Below, one piece after another: positions 25,075-33,701 of a stretch of DNA of 44,938 nt (positions within the stretch are counted from its first letter, which is position 1; each line of letters starts with the position of its first letter). The stretch lies in NCBI GenBank assembly GCA_002405835.1, contig DHMO01000044.1, forward strand, positions 46,660 through 91,597, given 5' to 3'. Both the position numbers and the translations under genes were made by a program. Origin of the DNA: Lentisphaeria bacterium UBA4640. GTDB lineage: Bacteria > Verrucomicrobiota > Lentisphaeria > Victivallales > UBA1829. Below the pieces are notes generated by a model, which saw only the letters and a program-made list of their open reading frames with translations, searched no databases and was not told where the DNA came from.

Positions 25075-28000
25075 ATGAAGCTGAAATGGATTCTTCCACT
25101 TCTTGTTTGCTCTGTCGCGGTTTTGGCGGAAAACGTTCTGTTCGACCGCACGGGAACGCTGCGGTTCGGTGAGCATAAACTCGAATTTGTCGCCTTCACT
25201 CCGAAGTGGCGCGGCTACCGCCAGGGCGGACCCGAACGGCGGTTCTTTCACCCGCTCGAACTCAATCAGGAGCGCGCAAAGATTGAGCTGCGTCTGCCGG
25301 AATCTTCCATCGGAATTTCCTGCGGCGAACTTGCGAAGTCCGGTGACCGGGAGTGGCGCTACACCTTCCGTGCATCGTTTGATTCGGAAACTCCGCTCCG
25401 TTCGGGTGTGCTTGATCTCCTGCTTCCCGCCGATGAATGGCAGGGACGCACCGTCGTTGCGGGCGGCAGGGAGATTCTGCTTCCCGTCAAGCCGGATGCG
25501 GAGAAAAAGCCGCGTCTGTTCAGCGGCTACTGCAAAGATTTGTGTCTGACCGACCGCACGGGAAGCTGGGTTCTTTCCGGCGGACTTCAGATTCTGATTC
25601 AGGACAACCGCTGCTACAAAAACGGTTCGGCGTTTGAAATCCGCATTTCGCTTGTCCGCGAAACGGAGAAGCCGTTCCCCGCCGGCGCAACAATCAGGCT
25701 CCGCCGCGAAACGCCCGAAAGCACGCCGCTTGACCTTTCCGCCGCCATGAACATGAGTTTGCGCGACGATGTCCCGAATGACGGCAAGGGCGGCTGGACC
25801 GATCAGGGACCCGACAACGACCTGCGGATGCTGAAGCCCGGAACCCGTCTTTTCAACGGCATCCGCTTCACCGTCGGCGAGGGTGAAAAGAGCTGCATCA
25901 TGCTGCGCGGCCGCCGCCGTCCGGATTTCCCCGCGAAGGCGGAAACGGAGATCGCGGGAAATGTCCGCGGCAGACGGCTCTATCTGCTTCATTCGCTCGC
26001 CTGGCAGTCCGGCGGTGCGGAACTCGGCACGGTGACGGTGACTTACCGCGACGGTTCGTCCGACCGGTTCGATTTGCGGAACGGGCGCGATGCGGGAAAC
26101 TGGTGGCAGCCTTCCGATGTTCCGAACGGTGACGTCGTCTGGACGGGAGAGAACCGCAGTTCATTTGTCGGACTTTACCGCTCGCAGTTTCCTCTTCAGC
26201 CGAAACCGCTCGCGCGGATCGCGTTTGAATCCGCGGGGAACGCCATCTGGGGAATTGTTGCCGCTTCGGTGAGCGATTTCGCCGCGCCGCGCATCGCATC
26301 GGTTCCGCACTATATCGTTCCCGGCAAAGAGTGGAAGACTCTGAACTTCATCAAAGATCCGGTTGCCGGCGGTGCGCTGGACTTTTCATTCCGGCTCGAC
26401 GCTCCCGCAGGCAAGTACGGTCCGGTGGTGGTCCGCAACGGACGCTTCGAGTTCCGCGACCGCCCCGGTGTTCCCGCGCGGTTCTACGGAACCAACATCT
26501 GTTCTCAGGCTCCGTTCGTTTCAAAAGAGTGGGCGGACCGTCTGGCGGACCGTCTGGCGCGTCACGGGTTCAACGCTGTGCGCATTCATCATCACGACTC
26601 GCTGATTGCGGATCCGCACGATTCCACAAAGCTCAATCCCGAACGGATGGAACAGCTTGATTACTTCATTTCCGCACTTGCCAGACGCGGGATTTACTGG
26701 CAGACCGATCTGTTTGTTTCGCGCCGCATTCCAGCCGGGGAACTCAAGGGAATCGACAAGCGGCTTATTGATTTCGACGTCTACAAGGCGCTCTTTTTTC
26801 TGCGCGACGATGTGTTTGAAAACTTCCGCGCCGCCGCAGCGAACTTTCTGAATCATGTGAATCCGTACACGAAGGTCGCTGTGAAGGATGATCCCGCGCT
26901 GATCAGTCTCGGTCTGGTCAACGAGGACAACATTTTCCCGAAGCATCAGTGCAACGACGCCTGCCGCAAGCTCTACCGCAAGGCGTTTGAGGCGGAGCTT
27001 GCAAAATCCGGACGCGTTCTTCCCGCCGGAGCTGAACGGAATCTTGCGTACGAGGAGTTCCTGACGCGTCTTTACAACCGCCGGTATGCGCAGATGAAGG
27101 AATTTGTGCGCGGACTCGGCTGCGGGAAACCGCTTTCGGATCAGAACATGGGCGTGGGTCCGAAGCTCGCGCAGATGCGGATGATGTACGATTTCGTCGA
27201 GAATCATCATTATTACAATCATCCCGAATTCGCTGGGAAGGCGTGGGAGCTTCCGGTTCTTTCGCAGAACGCTTCCGCAATTTCCCGTTTTGCGGAAAGT
27301 CCTGCGCGGCTCTTTCCGAGCCGTCTGCTCGGCAAGCCGTTCATGGTGACGGAGTACGATACCGGACGTCCGAATCCGTTCCGCGCGGAAGCCGCGGTTC
27401 TGTTCGGCGCATACGGCGCGCTTCAGCGGTGGGACGGTCTGTTCCAGTTCGCCTATACGCATGGAACGGAAAAGTATCAGTACGGACGCCGCACGGACGG
27501 TTTCTTCGATCTTGCAACCGATCCGGTGAAGCTCTGCTCGCACGCGCTGGGCGCGGCATTGTTCTTCGACGGCGGTTTTGACTCAATGCCCGGTCCGGAG
27601 TTCCGGTTTGCCGTGGAGGAGAAAAAGCAGATTCCGTTTGAAGAGCTCTTTCCTGTGGAATACGAACGGTTCGGATTGCTCGGTCCTGTCGGCGGTTTTG
27701 CCGCATCGGAAAACGGAGTGAAGGGCGAATTGCTCTCCTCCAGCCGTCCCGTCCTGCGGAAACGTCTTGCGGCGCTGGCTCCGGACGGAGCGTTCCGTTC
27801 GGCCGGCGGAGCGTTGGAACTGACGCCGGCGCGCGGAACTTTGCGGGCCGTGACCCCGAAAGTCGAGGCGTTTGTCCTTCCCGCCGGGGCGCGCGGAAAC
27901 GGAAAGTTCCTGCGTGTGGAAAACCGGAAAGGGCACGGTGTGTTCGGAGCTGTTTCTCTGGACGGAAAGCCGCTTGCGGAGTCGGGGCGTGTTCTGCTGA

Positions 28001-28308
28001 TGCACCTGACCGACAGCGCGGCGAGCCGGATGCGTTTTTCCGCGAAGGATTGCCGGAAGATGGAGAGCTGGGGCGTTCCGCCGTTCCTTGCCGCACGCGG
28101 CGAAGCGGATATCGTGCTGAACGTCAATCCGGAAGCGAAGTACCGTCTGTTTGCGGTCGATATGGCGGGAAAGCGTCTCAACGAAATTCCGCTGGTCCGG
28201 AAGGGCGGTTCGCTTGCGGCAAAGCTGAATGTTTTCCAGCCTTCCGGCGCGGTGTTCTCCTATGAGCTGACAAAACAGGAACATTCCGGGAACAATTTGC
28301 AGAAATGA
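25075..28308 (+). CDS. Secreted multidomain GH-A clan glycoside hydrolase (locus B, second copy)
   Basis: The 1077-residue protein has a signal peptide (MKLKWILPLLVCSVAVLA) and is colinear with the 21020 enzyme over its whole length. Shared landmarks are KGGWTDQGPDNDLRMLKPG, RFYGTNICSQAPF, NAVRIHHHD, acid/base E617 (LVNEDN), nucleophile E760 (MVTEYD), and C-terminal LAARGEADIVLN and AGKRLNEIPLVRK. Divergence is well spread, so this is an old duplication with probable change of specificity rather than a recent copy. GGAGGA precedes the ATG, and the gene starts 2 bases after the pseudopilin stop. Substrate and CAZy family are unknown. Confidence 0.85.
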   Translation: MKLKWILPLLVCSVAVLAENVLFDRTGTLRFGEHKLEFVAFTPKWRGYRQGGPERRFFHPLELNQERAKIELRLPESSIGISCGELAKSGDREWRYTFRASFDSETPLRSGVLDLLLPADEWQGRTVVAGGREILLPVKPDAEKKPRLFSGYCKDLCLTDRTGSWVLSGGLQILIQDNRCYKNGSAFEIRISLVRETEKPFPAGATIRLRRETPESTPLDLSAAMNMSLRDDVPNDGKGGWTDQGPDNDLRMLKPGTRLFNGIRFTVGEGEKSCIMLRGRRRPDFPAKAETEIAGNVRGRRLYLLHSLAWQSGGAELGTVTVTYRDGSSDRFDLRNGRDAGNWWQPSDVPNGDVVWTGENRSSFVGLYRSQFPLQPKPLARIAFESAGNAIWGIVAASVSDFAAPRIASVPHYIVPGKEWKTLNFIKDPVAGGALDFSFRLDAPAGKYGPVVVRNGRFEFRDRPGVPARFYGTNICSQAPFVSKEWADRLADRLARHGFNAVRIHHHDSLIADPHDSTKLNPERMEQLDYFISALARRGIYWQTDLFVSRRIPAGELKGIDKRLIDFDVYKALFFLRDDVFENFRAAAANFLNHVNPYTKVAVKDDPALISLGLVNEDNIFPKHQCNDACRKLYRKAFEAELAKSGRVLPAGAERNLAYEEFLTRLYNRRYAQMKEFVRGLGCGKPLSDQNMGVGPKLAQMRMMYDFVENHHYYNHPEFAGKAWELPVLSQNASAISRFAESPARLFPSRLLGKPFMVTEYDTGRPNPFRAEAAVLFGAYGALQRWDGLFQFAYTHGTEKYQYGRRTDGFFDLATDPVKLCSHALGAALFFDGGFDSMPGPEFRFAVEEKKQIPFEELFPVEYERFGLLGPVGGFAASENGVKGELLSSSRPVLRKRLAALAPDGAFRSAGGALELTPARGTLRAVTPKVEAFVLPAGARGNGKFLRVENRKGHGVFGAVSLDGKPLAESGRVLLMHLTDSAASRMRFSAKDCRKMESWGVPPFLAARGEADIVLNVNPEAKYRLFAVDMAGKRLNEIPLVRKGGSLAAKLNVFQPSGAVFSYELTKQEHSGNNLQK

Positions 28309-28310
28309 GC

Positions 28311-28339
28311 TTGCTTTTTTCGTGTTCATACAGTAAATT
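28311..28339 (+). promoter_or_regulatory. Promoter candidate for eda-kdgK
   Basis: TTGCTT (28311-28316) and TAAATT (28334-28339) are 17 bases apart, about 38 bases before the eda ATG. The -10 is the same as that proposed for gpmI and the NSS transporter. Confidence 0.45.
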
Positions 28340-28376
28340 GCCATCGTGAGCAAATTTTACAGAAAGGAAAACAGTC

Positions 28377-28988
28377 ATGCTCTCTGAACAGCTTGAAAAA
28401 ATCAAAATTGTTCCGGTTCTTGTCCTGAACACACTCGACGAAGGTCTTGCGGTTTGCGAACAGCTCTGCAAAAACGGTCTTCCTGCGGCGGAAATCACCT
28501 TCCGCACGGCGGCGGCCGAACCGGTGATCCGCGAGGTTTCCAAACGTTTCCCCGAAATGTACGTCGGCGCGGGAACGGTTCTGAACATCACGGACCTTCA
28601 CCGCGCGTTCGATGCGGGCGCGAAATTCGCCGTCGCTCCGGGATTCAACCCGAAGGTCGTTGCGGAAGCGGTCAAATGCAATCTCGATTTCTTCCCCGCC
28701 GTCTGCACTCCGAGCGAAGTGGAGCAGGCGATGGAGTTCGGCTGCCGGATGCTCAAGTTCTTCCCCGCGGAAGCCTGCGGCGGCATCCCGATGCTCAAAT
28801 CCATCATCGCCCCGTACAAACACCTCGGAGTGAAGTTCATGCCGACCGGCGGAGTGAAACCCGTCAATGTCGAATCCTATCTTCAGATCCCGGAAGTCGC
28901 CGCTGTCGGCGGAACATGGCTGAACAAGTGCGACGATGAAACCATCCGCCAGGCGGCCGCCATCGCAGCCAAGTATATCAAGAAGTGA
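28377..28988 (+). CDS. eda: KDPG/KHG aldolase (2-keto-3-deoxy-6-phosphogluconate aldolase)
   Basis: This 203-residue class I aldolase splits 2-keto-3-deoxy-6-phosphogluconate into pyruvate and glyceraldehyde 3-phosphate. Visible features: LPAAEITFRTAAA with the catalytic Glu (E39), VGAGTVLN, FAVAPGFNP, and RMLKFFPAEACGG with the Schiff-base Lys (K127), then PTGGVKP for phosphate binding. AAAGGA precedes the ATG. It is followed after 11 bases by the sugar kinase that supplies its substrate, so the two form a compact uronate/2-keto-3-deoxygluconate module. Confidence 0.93.
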   Translation: MLSEQLEKIKIVPVLVLNTLDEGLAVCEQLCKNGLPAAEITFRTAAAEPVIREVSKRFPEMYVGAGTVLNITDLHRAFDAGAKFAVAPGFNPKVVAEAVKCNLDFFPAVCTPSEVEQAMEFGCRMLKFFPAEACGGIPMLKSIIAPYKHLGVKFMPTGGVKPVNVESYLQIPEVAAVGGTWLNKCDDETIRQAAAIAAKYIKK

Positions 28989-28999
28989 GGAACTGAATC

Positions 29000-30091
29000 A
29001 TGCAGACCAAATCCCCCGATTCCTGCCGTTACGACATCATCTCCCTCGGCGAAGTCATGCTCCGTCTCGATCCCGGCGAGGGACGCATTCACACCACCCG
29101 CAGCTTCCGCGTCTGGGAAGGCGGCGGCGAGTACAATGTGGCGCGCGGACTCCGCCGCTGCTTCGGCAAACGCGCGGCCGTTGTGACCGCTTTCGCCGAC
29201 AACCCGGTCGGACGTCTCGTCGAGGACTTCATCCTTCAGGGCGGCGTTGACACTTCCCTCATCAAGTGGGTCCCCTATGACGGCATCGGACGCTCCGTCC
29301 GCAACGGACTGAACTTCACCGAGCGCGGCTTCGGCGTGCGCGGCGCAGTCGGCTGCTCCGACCGCGGCAACACCGCCGTTTCGCAGCTCAGGGAAGGCGA
29401 TATCGACTGGGATTACATTTTCGGCAAGCTCGGCGCCCGCTGGCTCCATACCGGCGGCATCTTCGCCGCTCTTTCCGACACCACGCCGGGTGTTGTGATC
29501 GAAGCGCTCAAGGCAGCGAAAAAGTACGGGACCATGACCAGCTACGACCTCAACTACCGTCCCTCTCTCTGGAAAGGCATCGGCGGCAAGGAGCGTGCGC
29601 AGGAAGTCAACAAGGAAATTGCAAAATATGTCGATGTGATGATCGGCAACGAAGAGGACTTCACCGCATGTCTCGGCTTTGAAGTCGCGGGCGCGGATGA
29701 AAAGCTCACCACGCTTCCCGTGGAAGGATTCAAGAAGATGATCGCTCAGGTCGTCGCCAAGTATCCGAACTTCAAGGCGGTTGCAACTACGCTCCGCACG
29801 GTGAAAACCGCAACGGTGAACGACTGGGGCGCGATCCTCTGGCACGGCGGTGAATTCTACCAGGCGGTTCAGCGCAACGGTCTTGAGATCCTTGACCGTG
29901 TCGGCGGCGGCGACAGCTTCGCTTCCGGTCTGATTTACGGTCTGATGGAGAAGGATGATCCCGCGCTTGCCGTGAACTACGGCGCGGCGCACGGAGCGCT
30001 CGCAATGACCACGCCCGGCGACACGAGCATGGCGACCCTCAAAGAGGTTGAGAAACTTGTCGGCGGAGCCGGCGCACGCGTCGACCGCTGA
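29000..30091 (+). CDS. kdgK: PfkB-family 2-keto-3-deoxygluconate kinase
   Basis: The 363-residue cytosolic kinase has a PfkB N-terminal signature (ISLGEVMLRLDPGEGRIHTT then WEGGGEYNVARGL) and the C-terminal catalytic motif VGGGDSFASGLIYG with base D305. Co-location with eda and the GGGEYNVA variant support 2-keto-3-deoxygluconate as substrate, giving KDPG for the aldolase. It is somewhat longer than typical kinases of this group. GAGGA precedes the ATG. A terminator follows, closing the two-gene unit. Confidence 0.88.
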   Translation: MQTKSPDSCRYDIISLGEVMLRLDPGEGRIHTTRSFRVWEGGGEYNVARGLRRCFGKRAAVVTAFADNPVGRLVEDFILQGGVDTSLIKWVPYDGIGRSVRNGLNFTERGFGVRGAVGCSDRGNTAVSQLREGDIDWDYIFGKLGARWLHTGGIFAALSDTTPGVVIEALKAAKKYGTMTSYDLNYRPSLWKGIGGKERAQEVNKEIAKYVDVMIGNEEDFTACLGFEVAGADEKLTTLPVEGFKKMIAQVVAKYPNFKAVATTLRTVKTATVNDWGAILWHGGEFYQAVQRNGLEILDRVGGGDSFASGLIYGLMEKDDPALAVNYGAAHGALAMTTPGDTSMATLKEVEKLVGGAGARVDR

Positions 30092-30116
30092 TTTCTCTCT
30101 GAAAAAATATTTTTTT

Positions 30117-30156
30117 ACGCGAATCCGGATTTCTGCCGGGTTCGCGTTTTTTCTTT
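30117..30156 (+). terminator. Rho-independent terminator after kdgK
   Basis: ACGCGAATCCGG pairs with CCGGGTTCGCGT (one T-G pair) around a 7-base loop and is followed by TTTTTTCTTTT. Confidence 0.85.
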
Positions 30157-30174
30157 TAAAATTCCGGAAAATGC

Positions 30175-30202
30175 TTGACATGTGAAAAGTTGATATTATA
30201 TT
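30175..30202 (+). promoter_or_regulatory. Promoter of the IclR regulator - GH10 unit
   Basis: TTGACA (30175-30180) and TATATT (30197-30202) are 16 bases apart, just after the kdgK terminator. Confidence 0.7.
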
Positions 30203-30213
30203 ATTCAATAATA
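30199..30213. promoter_or_regulatory. 15-bp perfect palindrome overlapping the IclR -10 element (candidate operator)
   Basis: TATTATTCAATAATA is symmetric about C30206 and overlaps the end of the -10 hexamer. A repressor bound here would block the promoter, so autoregulation by the IclR protein is a reasonable inference. Confidence 0.5.
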
Positions 30214-30224
30214 ATGAACAGAAG

Positions 30225-30989
30225 ATGAAAATAATGAATAAACCGTCGATACAATCGGTCGCGAAAGCGTTTTCCGTTCTGGAATATGTTCTGGAGAGTT
30301 CGATGATTTCGGATGGAACCGGGCTTGCGGAGATCGCGGAGCGGTTCGGGATGCAGAAGACAACTGCGCGGAATATGATGCAGACACTTGAGTTCTGCGG
30401 TTACATCCGCCGCAAGGAACGCGGACTCTATGCGCCGGGAGAAAAATGCGCCATGCTCTGCAAAGCCGGATCGTTTGCGGAGCGGATCCGTCCCATTGCG
30501 CTTCCGCTGCTTAAATCCGCGGCGGAGGAGACGGGCGATTCGTTTATATTGACAACGCTGTTCAACGGGGAGCGGCTCATGATCGCATCGGTTTCCGGGA
30601 ATTCGGTCATTTCGGTCAATCCGGAAGCGGTGGAACGGGAGCGCAAATTCAATTACAGCCGTGTCACTACGCATGTTCTGCTTGCATTCGCGCCGGAAAC
30701 GGAGCGGAAAATGTTTCTGGAATCCAACCCCGTTCCGCCCGGAGCATGGCCGGAGATGGAGCATGAACTCGCGGAAATCCGCCGCCGCGGCATCTGCGCC
30801 AAAGACCGGACGGATAACGGATTCTTCGCCGCCGCGCGTCCGGTTTACACCCGGAAAAATGTCTTTATCGGTGCGCTCGGCGGCTACATTCCGATTGCGG
30901 AGGCGACGCCGGAAAAAAATGCGGGGCTTTGCCGTGTACTGGATCGTATTGCTCAGGAAATCACCAACCTCACAGGAGAGTTATCATGA
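30225..30989 (+). CDS. IclR-family transcriptional regulator
   Basis: The 254-residue protein has an N-terminal winged helix (SIQSVAKAFSVLEYVLES, LAEIAERFGMQKTTARNMMQ, GYIRRKERGLYAPG). The C-terminal IclR effector domain shows ETGDSFILTTLFNGERLMIA, RRRGICAKDRTDNGFFAAAR and IGALGGYIPIAEA. Family members such as KdgR often respond to sugar-acid catabolites, which fits the adjacent eda and kdgK. ATG 30225 is used; an in-frame ATG at 30234 is equally possible. Its stop overlaps the GH10 ATG (ATGA), so regulator and enzyme are translated together. Confidence 0.9.
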   Translation: MKIMNKPSIQSVAKAFSVLEYVLESSMISDGTGLAEIAERFGMQKTTARNMMQTLEFCGYIRRKERGLYAPGEKCAMLCKAGSFAERIRPIALPLLKSAAEETGDSFILTTLFNGERLMIASVSGNSVISVNPEAVERERKFNYSRVTTHVLLAFAPETERKMFLESNPVPPGAWPEMEHELAEIRRRGICAKDRTDNGFFAAARPVYTRKNVFIGALGGYIPIAEATPEKNAGLCRVLDRIAQEITNLTGELS

Positions 30990-32311
30990 TGAACGATTTT
31001 GCAAAAGAACTGACAAAGTTCCTTGTCCGCAAAGATGATGAAGTGGAGTTCCGGATTCGCACCGGAACGGAGATGTACCGCAAAGGTTTCGGGGAAATCC
31101 GTCTGATCGGACCCGACGGCAAGCCCGTAACCCGCGCGAAGATCCGTCTGAAGCAGAAGACGCATGAATTTCTTTTCGGCTGCAACGCCTTTATGCTGAA
31201 TCAGTTTCCGGAGGCGGAACAGAACCGGAAATATGAAGAGGTCTTCGCTTCTCTGTTCAACGAAGCTGTCGTTCCGTTCTACTGGTCCGATCTCGAACCG
31301 GAGGAGGGGGAGCTTCGCTTCAAAACCGGAAGCCGTCCGGTCTACCGCCGTCCCCCGACCGATGAGGTTGTGGAGTTCTGCAGCCGTAACGGGATTCTGC
31401 CGAAGGGACATCCGCTCTGCTGGCACTGTTTCAAACCCGCGTGGCTTCCGAACAATCCGGCGCAGGTGATGCGGAAGCTCGACCGCCGCATGGCGCAGAT
31501 CGCGGAGCGTTACGGCGACAAAATTTTTCTCTGGGATTGTGTGAACGAGGCGCAGACGCGTCTGCCGCACATGTGGCCGACGGGAAAAGTCGTTTACCCT
31601 GATGACCATGTTCATCAGGTGTTCCGGATGGCGGACCGCTATTTCCCGAATGCGACGCTGCTTTACAATGACGACCGCCGCTGGTGGGACTTCAACGGCG
31701 ACTATACGCCGGTTTACCTGCTGATCCGTTCCCTTCAGGAGCACGGTTGCCGCGTGGGCGGGCTCGGGCTTCAGTTCCACATGTTCGACAACTTCCTGCA
31801 TGGCGAGCATGAAAGTTTCCTGAATCCGCGCACTCTTTTCCTGTGTCTGGATCTTTATGCGAAACTGGGAATTCCGGTGAACTTTTCGGAGGTCAGCATC
31901 GTGAGCCGCCGCGACCTCGGGGACGGCGATGCGTTTCAGGAGCTTGTTACGGAAAAGCTGTACCGTCTGTGGTTCAGCCATCCGGCGGTCAGTGCCGTTA
32001 CCTGGTGGAATCTGGTCGACGGAACCGCCGCTTACGCTCCGCTCGGCAGTGAAGACGGCGAGAACAGCCTGCGCGCGGGACTCGTCAACTATGATTTTTC
32101 GCCGAAGCCCGCGTTCAAGGTTCTGGAACACCTCATCAAGCACGAATGGCACACGGAAACGGAGCTGGATTACGAAGACGGCGCGCTGAACCAGTTCCAT
32201 GGCTTCTACGGCATGTACGAGGCGGAAATCAGCACGGACAGCGGCACGTTCTCCCGCACTCTTGAACTTGGACGGAAGAACTGCAACATCTTTCCGCTGA
32301 ATTTGAAATAA
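30986..32311 (+). CDS. GH10 endo-beta-1,4-xylanase-like hydrolase without signal peptide
   Basis: The 441-residue protein has a small N-terminal beta-rich domain (about 20-60), then a GH10 TIM barrel. Landmarks are FGCNAF near its start, GHPLCWH, the acid/base in LWDCVNEAQT (E188), GLGLQFHM, and the nucleophile in NFSEVSI (E302; xylanases usually read ITELD). GH10 enzymes cut beta-1,4-xylan. There is no signal peptide, so it is predicted cytosolic and may act on imported xylo-oligosaccharides. AGGAG is 7 bases before ATG 30986, which overlaps the IclR stop. Clustering with uronate genes suggests glucuronoxylan fragments (inference). Confidence 0.87.
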   Translation: MMNDFAKELTKFLVRKDDEVEFRIRTGTEMYRKGFGEIRLIGPDGKPVTRAKIRLKQKTHEFLFGCNAFMLNQFPEAEQNRKYEEVFASLFNEAVVPFYWSDLEPEEGELRFKTGSRPVYRRPPTDEVVEFCSRNGILPKGHPLCWHCFKPAWLPNNPAQVMRKLDRRMAQIAERYGDKIFLWDCVNEAQTRLPHMWPTGKVVYPDDHVHQVFRMADRYFPNATLLYNDDRRWWDFNGDYTPVYLLIRSLQEHGCRVGGLGLQFHMFDNFLHGEHESFLNPRTLFLCLDLYAKLGIPVNFSEVSIVSRRDLGDGDAFQELVTEKLYRLWFSHPAVSAVTWWNLVDGTAAYAPLGSEDGENSLRAGLVNYDFSPKPAFKVLEHLIKHEWHTETELDYEDGALNQFHGFYGMYEAEISTDSGTFSRTLELGRKNCNIFPLNLK

Positions 32312-32334
32312 CGGAACGCTGCAGATAAAAGAAG

Positions 32335-32376
32335 AGCGCCGCTTACGGGATTCTCTCCTGTGAGCGGCGCTTTTTT
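32335..32376 (+). terminator. Rho-independent terminator between convergent genes
   Basis: AGCGCCGCTTAC pairs with GTGAGCGGCGCT (one T-G pair), then TTTTTT. It ends the GH10 transcript; on the minus strand the same stem is followed by CTTCTTTT and may also serve the membrane-protein gene. Confidence 0.85.
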
Positions 32377-32394
32377 CTGTGTATGAAAATCAGA

Positions 32395-33204
32395 TCAGCG
32401 GTAGCGGTACTGCGGCTGCTGCTGAACACGCTGCATCTTCGGCATTTCGAGTCCGAGCGCATACCACGCTTCGCCGAGTCCGGCGTTGGAGAACTGTTTG
32501 ATCTTGCCGTTTGCAAGCGCTTCCCAGTTGGCGACGAGAACCGGATTTTCGCTCTTCTTCTTGGCGTTGGTGAGAACTGTGAAGGCGTCGTCGTTTTTGC
32601 CCTGTTTCAGGAGAATCCAAGCGTAGAGGAGGGCGGGAAGCACGCAGTTGTCCTTCTTGAGCGTTGCGCCCTTTTTGCGGAAGAACTTGTCGAGCGCGGG
32701 ATCATTCTTTTTATAAAGACGGACCATTTTCATGCAGACAGCCTGCGGTTCGAGGAAAAGGCATTTCGGCATGATGGCGTCGACGTCATCGAAGCGTTTG
32801 AGCTGGAAGAGGAACGCCATTTTCATGGTGTTGATCTGTTTTGCGAGGAGAAAGTTCCAGATGTAGAGCGGCTTGAAGATGTCGCACGCGGCAAGCGCGC
32901 GTTCGAGTCCGGCGGTCTGTTCCTGTTCGAGCTGCTGCATCATGATTTTCTGGCTTCCGAGGGGATGCCGCATGAAGTGCTGTTGTTTTGCCTCGAGCCG
33001 TTTCTGCACATCCATGATGATGCCCTGGATCTGGAGGTTTCTTGCGTTGACGGCGCGGCGGATGAGGAGCGCGGCGGCGAGCTGGAAGATGAACATGGAG
33101 AGGATGGCGCAGGCGACGGCCCAGCCGGTGGAGAATTCCGCTCCGAAGCGCGTCGATGCGAACACGAGGACGCCGAGCGAGAGAGAAATAATCATAGTAA
33201 GCAT
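32395..33204 (-). CDS. Two-TM membrane protein with helical cytoplasmic region, unknown function
   Basis: The 269-residue product has two N-terminal hydrophobic helices (about 2-17 and 28-47) followed by a long charged helical region. That region has an early coiled-coil-like stretch and later TPR-like helices (LPALLYAWILLKQGKNDDAF, NPVLVANWEALANGKI), and the protein ends in a Gln-rich tail. I do not recognise the family. ATG 33204 is chosen over 33246 because AAGGA lies about 8 bases before it while the upstream codon has no ribosome binding site. It is monocistronic between convergent GH10 and divergent rplU. A TPR-like scaffold at the inner face of the membrane is the most one can infer. 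Confidence 0.65.
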   Translation of the reverse strand: MLTMIISLSLGVLVFASTRFGAEFSTGWAVACAILSMFIFQLAAALLIRRAVNARNLQIQGIIMDVQKRLEAKQQHFMRHPLGSQKIMMQQLEQEQTAGLERALAACDIFKPLYIWNFLLAKQINTMKMAFLFQLKRFDDVDAIMPKCLFLEPQAVCMKMVRLYKKNDPALDKFFRKKGATLKKDNCVLPALLYAWILLKQGKNDDAFTVLTNAKKKSENPVLVANWEALANGKIKQFSNAGLGEAWYALGLEMPKMQRVQQQPQYRYR

Positions 33205-33317
33205 AAAAGTTTTCCTTCTGTTGCGTTCTTTATAAAATACACTCATTTGTGTGGATATTCAATCGGGAAAGCATTATTTTCTGAAATTTTGTGGAAGAAG
33301 ATTTTTTAAACAGGGAC

Positions 33318-33345
33318 TTGCAAAATTTAAATAGGGAGTTATATT
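33318..33345 (+). promoter_or_regulatory. Promoter of the rplU-purC-metXW run
   Basis: TTGCAA (33318-33323) and TATATT (33340-33345) are 16 bases apart, about 40 bases before the rplU ATG. Confidence 0.55.
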
Positions 33346-33386
33346 AATAAACTCTGTAGCGAAACATTACCTTAAAGGAGAATATT

Positions 33387-33695
33387 ATGTACGCAATCAT
33401 CAGCACTGGCGGAAAGCAGCTGAAGGTCACGAACGACGAAGTCGTGGCGGTCGAACGTCTTGCCGGAAACGCAGGCGACAAAGTTACCTTTGATCAGGTC
33501 CTCGCGGTCGGCGAAGGCGCAAATGTCAATTTCGGAACCCCCGTTGTCGAGGGCGCGAAAGTCGAAGCTGAAATCGTGGAACACCTCCGCGGTCCCAAAC
33601 TCATCGCTTTCAAGATCAAACGCCGCAAAGGCTATCGTCTGCGCAAAGGCCACAGACAGGAACTCACCAAAGTTAAAATCCTTTCCGTGGGGTAA
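33387..33695 (+). CDS. rplU: 50S ribosomal protein L21
   Basis: The 102-residue protein is full length and begins MYAIISTGGKQLKV, the L21 signature, with the basic C-terminal IKRRKGYRLRKGHRQ that contacts 23S rRNA. AAAGGAG precedes the ATG. In most bacteria rpmA (L27) follows directly; here the next gene is purC, 6 bases downstream, so the usual pair is split. Confidence 0.97.
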   Translation: MYAIISTGGKQLKVTNDEVVAVERLAGNAGDKVTFDQVLAVGEGANVNFGTPVVEGAKVEAEIVEHLRGPKLIAFKIKRRKGYRLRKGHRQELTKVKILSVG

Positions 33696-33701
33696 TCTGT
33701 C

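Noticed and set aside
32383..33309. 308-codon plus-strand frame opposite the two-TM protein
   Set aside because: The minus-strand reading has a ribosome binding site and clear membrane helices; the plus-strand product is a mirror artefact.
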